From: Stramenopiles sp. TOSAG23-2
Lineage: Eukaryota; Sar
Direction: 5' to 3'
DNA: 11,472 nt
Assembly (NCBI GenBank): GCA_900128395.1
Contig: LT649932.1
Coordinates: forward strand, 1-11,472
Program-made: the position numbers and the translations under genes
Part shown: in pieces, positions 1 to 5,988 of the stretch
Layout: every line of letters starts with the position of its first letter
Numbering within the stretch: position 1 is the first letter of the stretch
Notes under the pieces: generated by a model
The model's input: the letters and a program-made list of their open reading frames with translations, nothing else
Told to the model about the DNA's origin: nothing
Database searches by the model: none

Positions 1-307
1 ACAGTTACAGGAGATGTCTTGCTTTTTAGAAACTATACCAAGAGGGAATAAATATGTATATATGTACATACTCATATATATATATATATATTAATTTTAT
101 ACTTCGTATGATACGTATTATATTATTTAAAATATGAAGATTTAATAAAAAATAATATTCGTGTATCTATCATAGTATTTGAATATATATTACGTACATA
201 TATATATAATTTATACATATCATATATCAGCTATTATGAGTAGTTGATACTATCTATTTACCTTCATTGGTATTCTCGATACTGGCCAACTCTACAATAA
301 TAGTTGA
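1..307. other. AT-rich flank downstream of the CH-SH3 gene
   Basis: No gene is visible here. The stretch is almost entirely A and T with an (AT)9 microsatellite and scattered ATATAT/TACGTA words. It should contain the 3' UTR of the minus-strand CH-SH3 gene that stops at 308. I found no exact AATAAA on the minus strand, so the poly(A) signal is either a variant or lies outside the window. Confidence 0.6.
74..91. repeat. (AT)9 microsatellite
   Basis: Eighteen bases of uninterrupted AT dinucleotide lie in the left flank. It is a simple repeat with no assigned function. Confidence 0.9.
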
Positions 308-2008
308 TTATACGATTTTACACACATGTCCTTGAATGTTATATACTGGAATTAATTTATTGCATCCAAGACAATGCAAAACAGGACTAGGTATTCCAGC
401 ACCAGTTATAACTGTTGATGAAGAATTTCGATTCGGCCATGCACCTTTGCTTTTGCTTATATGATTGGCTAAAGCAGCCATATATCGGCGAGGAAGTTTT
501 TCTGCTTTTTTCAATTGTCGTTTTTCATCTTCACTTAAAAAATTTCTAGATTTCTCTTTTGATTCAATTAATACATCTGCTTCGTGTAATTTATATCTAG
601 CTGCTATCCACTTTTTCGTCTCTTTATTATAAGCTCCATAATATTTATCTGCAAGTTCCAAGCTAGTTGTAACAGGAAGATGTTTTGACATTTTGAGTAA
701 TCTATTACTACTTTTCTTTTTTTTTAATGATTTCTTTGTTGTCTTACTGTCATGTTTATTAGTATGCAAAGATGGCAATGGCACTTTTGTTGCTGTTGCG
801 GTTTTTATTGTATTGATTGATGATGATGATAATGAGAGAGTTGTTGCTGTTGCCGTTGTCGTAGTTGCAATAATTGATGGTGCTTTTTTTTCTTTATTTA
901 TTTGTAATTTAACAGCATGTATTGGTGGTGGTGTCTGCAAAGTTGTAGATAATATTTTTTCATGAGTAGTGGCATTTGTTTTATTATCTTCTTCACTTAT
1001 TTTTTCAATTGTAGTTGGTATTATAGCTGGATTACTAGCTTTAAATTTTTCCTTTTGTTTTGCTGGAATTACAGGTGGACTTATGGCTTTTTTCTTCAAC
1101 ATTTCTTCTTTCTTTAGTGGTATAGAGGATAATATATTTTCCATTTCTAAATGTCTAACCGGCTTTTTATTATTCTTTGTGGTTGGTGGGGAAGATATTA
1201 TTGGAATATCAAGTAATACATCATTGGTGTTTATCGTCATCGTAATTGCCTTTGTTGTATTAGTAATACCGGATACCTCCACTGTTTTTTTCGACGCAGA
1301 TTCATCTTCTTCTTCTTTGTCTACCTTTTGCAAATAATTAAGAGGTGCAACACCTTCTTCTCTTCCATTTAATAAGCATCGGCACCAACCATCTCTATAA
1401 ATGGTATAGACAAGAATATTATCACCTTTTAACATTGCTATTTCATCTTTTGTTGTTGGAATACTATCATACAGTGCAACATATTTCACACCAATACGTT
1501 TAGTTTCTTTCATATTTAGTTTTGGTATAGGTTGTCCAGGCCATACCTTTAATTCTTGATTAATCAATCCCAATTTTTTACACGCGAGATAAAAATTGAA
1601 CAACGAATCAACAACTTTTTTTGGATCTTTCCACTCGTAGACATCAGTCACTTTGAATAATGAACTCTCTTTCATATTTAACTTTTCTCTAGCAACAGTT
1701 AAAAACAATTCAATATTTTCACGTTTTTTCCATTGGCTAGAAACACCAACAAATTTTTTATTTATCTTTTTCAATGGAAATACTTCTGGGTGTAATTTAT
1801 GAAATATAGTACATAAAACAATACCATCGTTTAATATGGTTTGTAAATCTTTTTCATCTGCACCTAAAAACAAGCCAGAAACATTGATTACCCACGATTT
1901 GGTTTCAAGTAATTTTATATTCAATGGTTTTTTACTTTGTAATAATGATGTTGTAATTGAATTTCGCCGTGTCCTCGTTGAACTTGGTTGCTTTGTATTA
2001 TTTTCCAT
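308..2008 (-). CDS. CH domain plus SH3 domain protein with C-terminal Cys/His cluster
   Basis: A complete intronless 566-residue protein. Residues about 32-147 form a single calponin-homology domain: a Trp at 39, a DGIVLC segment at 61-66, ENIELFL at 98-104 and VYEWKD at 123-128. The fold is closest to the type-3 CH of Vav/IQGAP/calponin proteins. Residues about 174-229 are an SH3 domain with ALYD at 178-181, KGD at 194-196, DGW at 206-208 and a PLNYL end. Residues about 235-450 are a Lys/Ser/Thr-rich low-complexity linker, probably disordered. The C-terminal 115 residues become ordered-looking again and end with C546, C549, H561 and C563, a possible zinc site. By family knowledge it is a cytoskeletal or signalling adaptor whose SH3 would bind proline-rich partners; a lone type-3 CH does not guarantee actin binding. 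The start has AAC before ATG (A at -3). It shares a divergent upstream region with the small gene at 2424. The domains are certain; the exact role is not known. Confidence 0.9.
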   Translation of the reverse strand: MENNTKQPSSTRTRRNSITTSLLQSKKPLNIKLLETKSWVINVSGLFLGADEKDLQTILNDGIVLCTIFHKLHPEVFPLKKINKKFVGVSSQWKKRENIELFLTVAREKLNMKESSLFKVTDVYEWKDPKKVVDSLFNFYLACKKLGLINQELKVWPGQPIPKLNMKETKRIGVKYVALYDSIPTTKDEIAMLKGDNILVYTIYRDGWCRCLLNGREEGVAPLNYLQKVDKEEEDESASKKTVEVSGITNTTKAITMTINTNDVLLDIPIISSPPTTKNNKKPVRHLEMENILSSIPLKKEEMLKKKAISPPVIPAKQKEKFKASNPAIIPTTIEKISEEDNKTNATTHEKILSTTLQTPPPIHAVKLQINKEKKAPSIIATTTTATATTLSLSSSSINTIKTATATKVPLPSLHTNKHDSKTTKKSLKKKKSSNRLLKMSKHLPVTTSLELADKYYGAYNKETKKWIAARYKLHEADVLIESKEKSRNFLSEDEKRQLKKAEKLPRRYMAALANHISKSKGAWPNRNSSSTVITGAGIPSPVLHCLGCNKLIPVYNIQGHVCKIV

Positions 2009-2069
2009 GTTGATATTGGTTTCTTTCCGATATGATTATATATGATTTTTTCTGTTCTTCTCATGCGTT

Positions 2070-2102
<33 letters not shown>

Positions 2103-2106
2103 GTGT
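2070..2106. repeat. compound (TA)n-(TG)n microsatellite
   Basis: An alternating TA run (2070-2086) passes through a short junction into a TG run (2090-2106). It sits about 60-100 bases upstream of the CH-SH3 start codon on that gene's 5' side. Alternating purine-pyrimidine tracts of this type can adopt Z-DNA, but no role is shown here. Confidence 0.9.
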
Positions 2107-2258
2107 ATTTGTATATGAGATAATATATAGTGCCATGTGCCCATAATTATAATAATAATATGTCATGTTTTGCTTTTTGTTGGAACAAAGAAGTTGAGAA
2201 GAGCTACTGCATATACTACACCTTAAATAATAGACTAAAGAGACGCGACAGTTTCACC

Positions 2259-2265
2259 TATAAAT
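2259..2265 (+). promoter_or_regulatory. TATA-box-like TATAAAT
   Basis: An exact TATAAAT lies in less AT-biased surroundings, about 160 bases before the ATG at 2424. If it is used, transcription would begin near 2290, which would place the upstream open frame from 2130 outside the mRNA and favour 2424 as the start. TATA-like words are common by chance in AT-rich DNA, so this is tentative. Confidence 0.35.
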
Positions 2266-2423
2266 GGTGCAACAAACAAAATGCAGCACATTTTTTTAAT
2301 GTGATACAAATATCCTCACACTTCAATCAATATAATATATACACACATTACATCCCCTCTACGTCATCATGCAACCTTCACACAATCAATATATATATAT
2401 ACATATCAAATAATAATACCAAC

Positions 2424-2756
2424 ATGTCGAATAATAAGGATGAAAGTATACGACAACCGGAAATAGCAACAGTAAAAACAATAGCGAAGAAATATGGGCA
2501 TATTTTAAATAAATTAGAAACTCAATTTCCTTCGATTCGAAATGTATTTCAAGAAGGAAAAAGCAACAAACGTAGATTTGCACCACGTTACTTACGTGAT
2601 GATCAACCAAAAAGCAAATTTATAGTAAGAAGCGAAGCATTATGTAGTGGATATGGTAAAAATAAATTAGTGAAACCAGCAGATCAAATTTTACAAGAAT
2701 TAGAAAAGCATAGAATACATAAAGAACCAAGAAGACCACGTAGACATCAAAGTTGA
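2424..2756 (+). CDS. small basic protein of unknown function (110 aa)
   Basis: I do not recognise this family. The protein is 110 residues, strongly basic (26 Lys/Arg against 12 Asp/Glu), with no signal peptide or membrane segment. Residues about 14-34 and 86-97 look helical. The middle (about 38-72) is rich in Arg, Lys, Phe and Tyr, and the end is a basic RRPRRH tail. One Cys is present, at 74. The frame is open upstream to an ATG at 2130 (208 residues). I chose 2424 because the sequence changes at that point from low-complexity Tyr/Asn/His/Ile text to balanced protein composition, because ATG is preceded by AAC exactly as in the neighbouring CH-SH3 gene, and because a TATA-like box lies between the two candidate starts. 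The stop is TGA, followed 46 bases later by AATAAA. A nucleic-acid-binding or microtubule-associated role is possible from charge alone, but this is a guess. Confidence 0.7.
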   Translation: MSNNKDESIRQPEIATVKTIAKKYGHILNKLETQFPSIRNVFQEGKSNKRRFAPRYLRDDQPKSKFIVRSEALCSGYGKNKLVKPADQILQELEKHRIHKEPRRPRRHQS

Positions 2757-2802
2757 AATACAAAATATCGATATGAATTTACAACATATATTTTTATTTT
2801 TC

Positions 2803-2808
2803 AATAAA
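2803..2808 (+). terminator. polyadenylation signal AATAAA for the small gene
   Basis: A canonical hexamer 46 bases after the TGA stop, preceded by a T-rich stretch. The position is typical for a short 3' UTR and supports this being a real expressed gene. Confidence 0.6.
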
Positions 2809-3078
2809 CAACAGGACATATTAGACAACAATGAAATTCAATTAAACAAAAAAAAACAAAAAAACATATATTGGCTATAATTTTAAATTGTTTTGTGTGT
2901 TCCACGATGTTATCAATTATGCTATATTTCACACACATTTGTGTTTTATGTTTTTTATGTTAATGTGGTTTTCGTGTTTCGTGTTTTACTGTACTAGTAG
3001 AGTTTAAGTTTTGCATTTTGACCATTTAATGACTAATTAAGGATTTAGAGTAATCTCTGGCATTTTGTTGGTATCCTA

Positions 3079-3094
3079 GTACTGTGTACAGTAC
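3079..3094. repeat. short inverted repeat GTACTG-tgta-CAGTAC
   Basis: A perfect 6-bp stem with a 4-base loop lies in the convergent intergenic region. Related GTACTG/AGTAC words occur nearby. It may be chance; no function can be assigned. Confidence 0.5.
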
Positions 3095-3213
3095 ACTACT
3101 ATTTATATTGATAGTACAGCTACTTTGCACATTATTATCTATTAAATATTAATACGCAGCAGACGATTAATAATTATTAAATATATTAATACTTATGGAA
3201 AAATGTAAACACG

Positions 3214-3229
3214 CACACACACACACACA
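3214..3229. repeat. (CA)8 microsatellite
   Basis: Eight uninterrupted CA units about 90 bases beyond the monooxygenase stop codon, probably within or just after its 3' UTR (read as GT on the minus strand). Confidence 0.9.
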
Positions 3230-3317
3230 TTTTCGAGCGTGAAATATTGCATACATTTATATTCACATTTTTTTTTATATACACAACAAACACTTAATAT
3301 ATATATATATAAATGAT

Positions 3318-5408
3318 TTAATACGAATCCAAACCTTCAAGACAATTATCATCTTCCACCAATTTATCTAAATATTCACGGAAACGTGGGATTCCGCCAC
3401 CACCTGGTGTACATCTTGGCATCATTGCAGCATATGTTTTCGTTCCTACAGGAACAACCCCTTCATTTGAATAATATCCAGGTGTACATGCAGCATAAAA
3501 TGCTTGAGAGGCTGTAGATGCATTATATACACTTTCGCAATAATCAGCTTCAATTTTCTTATTTGCTTCACAAACTTCTTTCCCTTCTCTTAATACTTTT
3601 TCTGTCACGTGAGAAATGTGTGTGCCAATCCAATCCAATGCAGTTGTTGCACTGTTAGTTAAAATACCTTGAGGTCCATTCAACCAAAATGCATTTGGGA
3701 ATCCATGTGTACAAAATGAATTATACGTTTTTGGACCCTCTGCCCAATGAGTTCCTAAATGCAAGCCATTGCGGCCATAAATTTGGAAACCTTGTGCCTC
3801 TGTTTTACGTTGAATCAATTTGGAATCATTGAATTGGGGAATAGTCCAAGATGTTTCAAATCCAGTAGAAAAGATAATTAAATCAACTTCATATTCCTTG
3901 CCATTTGCAATGACACCATTTTCGGTAAAACCTTGTACTCCCAATCCATTTGTATCTACCAATTTTACATTTTCTCTGTTAAATGTTGGTAAATAATCAT
4001 CGTGGAAACATGGGCGTTTACAAAATAATCGATAATATGGTTTCAATGCTTCTGCTGTATCTCTGTCTTGAACAACTGCTTCTGCACGTTTTCGAATACG
4101 TTCAACATGTTCATAATCAGATAGATCCATTATAGTACGCATTTCTTCCCGTGTCATTTTTTTATCACTGCCACTCATTTTTCTCCTTGTCTCTGCGCCA
4201 CGTTTCATTGCATTTGTCCATCCATCATCCACTAAATCTACCAACTCTGGATTTGGTTGTTCAGTATTGTAAATGAAATTCATTTGCCTTTCTCTTTGCC
4301 ACCCTTTTTTCCCCATATATCTTGCAGCATATTCTGGTGTAGTATGGAAATTATTACGTACATCAATTGTACTTGGTGTTCGTTGGAAAACGAATAATTG
4401 TCCACTATATTTACCTAAATGCGGGATGACTTGTACTGCAGTTGCACCAGTGCCAATTATGGCAACACGTTTATTCGCCAGTTTATGCAACGGTGTAGAG
4501 GAAGAGCCCCCTGTATATTCATAATCCCATCTTGATGTGTGAAACATGTGGCCTTTAAATTTACGAATACCAGGTGCAGCAGGTAATTTCGGATGTGAAA
4601 ATACTCCGAAATTAACTATAACAAATTGTGCTTTCATTTCATCCCCACGATCTGTATGTACAACCCAACGTTTCGTTTCCTCGTTCCAACGTAAATCTTC
4701 CACTTCCGTTTGCAAAACAATATTATCATATAGACCATATTTCTTTGCAATTAATTGTGAATGATACAATAATTCCGGTTGATGAGCATATTTTTCTTTT
4801 GGAACGTAGTCCATCTCATCACATAAGGGCATGTAGATATATCCTTCCACATCACACATGGCTCCAGGGTATCTATTCCAATACCATGTACCACCAACAT
4901 CTCCAGATTTATCAATAATACGTATGTTTTTTGCTGGTATTCCGCGTTCCCTTAATCTTGCCCCAGCTGTCAACCCACCATATCCAGCACCAAGTATGAT
5001 ATATTGCACTTCATCATGCAACGGTTCTCGTTCTTTAAATTCAACATATGGATCTGCTAACATTTTAGCAAACTTCGGATCTTCCTTGGCTAAATCAGCT
5101 ACTCTTGGATATTGGAGCGTACGACTTGCTGTGCCATTTTCATCTTTGTTGCCGACTCTGTTTTGCATGCGTTTAGAACGCTCGAAACTATACTTTTTTG
5201 CCATTTCAATTGGATCAACGCTACCATCAACGATATCTGGCAACTTTCGCTTTGGTCTTCCATCAGGAAGTAACTCACCAGTTTCTTCTGCTGGAACCAA
5301 TGGTGATTTTCCTTCTTGATGGACACCTGGCAACGGTTGCCCTGGTGCAAGGTTTGCAGCGGTATAGTGTCGCTCCAACGCCTCCAACGTAGTTCGAACT
5401 TTCGACAT
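3318..5408 (-). CDS. Baeyer-Villiger-type flavin monooxygenase (FAD/NADPH)
   Basis: An intact intronless 696-residue protein. It has the full type I Baeyer-Villiger fingerprint: first FAD Rossmann motif GAGYGG at 140-145, GGTWYWNRYPG followed by D186 at 172-186, the FKGHMFHTSRWD signature at 284-295, second NADPH Rossmann motif GTGATA at 319-324, QRTP at 342-345 (likely the catalytic-site arginine region) and FSTGF at 513-517. A CTPGYYSNEG segment near the C-terminus is typical of a longer bacterial/fungal subfamily. Members use FAD, NADPH and O2 to insert oxygen next to a carbonyl, giving esters or lactones, or to oxygenate heteroatoms; the substrate here cannot be read. Alignment with relatives appears to begin near residue 64, so the first ~62 residues are a Pro/Gly-rich extra segment with no obvious targeting signal. 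The ATG has A at -3. The gene is AT-rich like its neighbours, so any horizontal origin is old. It is divergent from the cyclase gene. Confidence 0.93.
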   Translation of the reverse strand: MSKVRTTLEALERHYTAANLAPGQPLPGVHQEGKSPLVPAEETGELLPDGRPKRKLPDIVDGSVDPIEMAKKYSFERSKRMQNRVGNKDENGTASRTLQYPRVADLAKEDPKFAKMLADPYVEFKEREPLHDEVQYIILGAGYGGLTAGARLRERGIPAKNIRIIDKSGDVGGTWYWNRYPGAMCDVEGYIYMPLCDEMDYVPKEKYAHQPELLYHSQLIAKKYGLYDNIVLQTEVEDLRWNEETKRWVVHTDRGDEMKAQFVIVNFGVFSHPKLPAAPGIRKFKGHMFHTSRWDYEYTGGSSSTPLHKLANKRVAIIGTGATAVQVIPHLGKYSGQLFVFQRTPSTIDVRNNFHTTPEYAARYMGKKGWQRERQMNFIYNTEQPNPELVDLVDDGWTNAMKRGAETRRKMSGSDKKMTREEMRTIMDLSDYEHVERIRKRAEAVVQDRDTAEALKPYYRLFCKRPCFHDDYLPTFNRENVKLVDTNGLGVQGFTENGVIANGKEYEVDLIIFSTGFETSWTIPQFNDSKLIQRKTEAQGFQIYGRNGLHLGTHWAEGPKTYNSFCTHGFPNAFWLNGPQGILTNSATTALDWIGTHISHVTEKVLREGKEVCEANKKIEADYCESVYNASTASQAFYAACTPGYYSNEGVVPVGTKTYAAMMPRCTPGGGGIPRFREYLDKLVEDDNCLEGLDSY

Positions 5409-5988
5409 ATTTTATTTTTGTTAATATGTTTTTAGTGATCTTGTGGTTATACAAGTGTATCGTTCCTCTTCTTTTATTATTCTCCTCCGTGTATATACAA
5501 TGTATGTGTGTATGTGTCGTGCTAGTAGTCGTCTAGTATATTTGGTTCAGGGGCGTGCCTATTATTTATATTTATTATTTTTTTTTTTTGATTCGATCAG
5601 GTCGGACTGCCTGCAGTGCAGCTGCATGCTGCATCAAATTGTAGTGAGTGCTGTGTCATGCTATTATAGCTCGTGCCCATTCGACTATATACCCCCAATA
5701 CAACAAGTATGATGTTGTTTGTCCAACAGGATATATATATTAAAAAAAGGAGGTATTTGTTGGTATTTTAAACATTTAAACGTCATATATAGTAATCAAA
5801 CAAACAAACATACATACGAGGATACATATTTATCAAATAGTGAATCAGTAGATTTAAGACATACGAATAAGAGATAGATATAAATATTTAATTCATTAAT
5901 TCACTCAAAGGATCAAGAAGCTATTTATTGCAAGAAGCAATATTCCAAACATAACAAAAATTAGGGGGTGGGAGAAAACTGATATATT
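5409..5988. promoter_or_regulatory. divergent intergenic region between monooxygenase and cyclase genes
   Basis: About 580 bases separate two outward-facing start codons, so promoters and 5' UTRs of both genes lie here. It includes a T-run at about 5578-5589, a less AT-rich segment (about 5600-5700) with a cluster of nested palindromes at 5611-5632, and a CAAA/CATA-rich stretch around 5800-5815. A G-rich AGGGGGTGGG lies about 20 bases before the cyclase ATG. Plus-strand open frames here (for example 5443-5712) do not resemble proteins. No TATA box can be picked with confidence. Confidence 0.65.
5611..5632. repeat. nested palindromes CTGCA/TGCAG in the divergent promoter
   Basis: Within 22 bases there are three overlapping dyads: CTGCA-g-TGCAG (5611-5621), the perfect 10-base palindrome TGCAGCTGCA (5617-5626, containing the E-box-like core CAGCTG), and GCAGC-tgcat-GCTGC (5618-5632). 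The cluster stands out in an otherwise AT-rich intergenic region and is placed between two divergent genes, so it is a candidate binding site for a dimeric regulator. Function is inferred only. Confidence 0.5.

Larger units (their letters stand above)
2009..2423. promoter_or_regulatory. divergent intergenic region between CH-SH3 gene and small basic-protein gene
   Basis: About 415 bases separate two start codons that point away from each other, so the stretch must hold both 5' UTRs and both promoters. Visible content is a compound TA/TG microsatellite near the minus-strand gene, a TATAAAT box-like word at 2259-2265 facing the plus gene, and a short AT run just before 2402. The plus-strand frame of the small gene stays open from 2130, but the sequence reads like untranslated DNA (Tyr, Asn, His and Ile rich when translated). 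Confidence 0.65.
2757..3317. other. convergent intergenic region with both 3' UTRs
   Basis: About 560 bases lie between the stop of the small plus-strand gene and the stop of the minus-strand monooxygenase. No gene is visible. It holds an AATAAA for the small gene, an A-rich stretch around 2845-2870, a small GTACTG/CAGTAC hairpin at 3079-3094, two related AT-rich words near 3141 and 3176, a (CA)8 tract and a TA run (3298-3311) ending just before the monooxygenase stop. No exact minus-strand AATAAA was found for the monooxygenase. Confidence 0.65.

Noticed and set aside
99-120. Recombinase-site-like word with ACTTCGTAT resembling part of a lox site
   Set aside because: The second arm and spacer do not match and no recombinase is nearby; AT-rich coincidence.
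693-1337. Plus-strand open frames rich in Val, Phe, Ser and Leu that look membrane-like
   Set aside because: They are reverse reads of the Lys/Thr/Asn-rich linker of the CH-SH3 gene, which turns into hydrophobic codons on the other strand.
1958-1969. PKA-type RRNS site at residues 14-17 of the CH-SH3 protein, and RRIT at 277-280 of the cyclase, as a cAMP feedback link
   Set aside because: Short RRxS/T words are frequent by chance, and no kinase or conservation evidence is available.
1921-2166. Minus-strand frame with Thr-His repeats upstream of the CH-SH3 gene
   Set aside because: The repeats are a translation of the TA/TG microsatellite; no real protein signal.
4858-5319. 153-codon plus-strand open frame inside the monooxygenase
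   Set aside because: It is the antisense shadow of a strongly motif-supported gene and has no recognisable protein character.
5517-5560. Possible tRNA-like fragment with TCGTCTAGT and GGTTCA
   Set aside because: No acceptor stem or anticodon arm can be formed at the right spacing.
5443-5712. 89-codon plus-strand frame in the divergent promoter
   Set aside because: Cys/Tyr/Phe-rich low-quality text over a T-run and microsatellite-like DNA; no domain and it covers the expected promoter.
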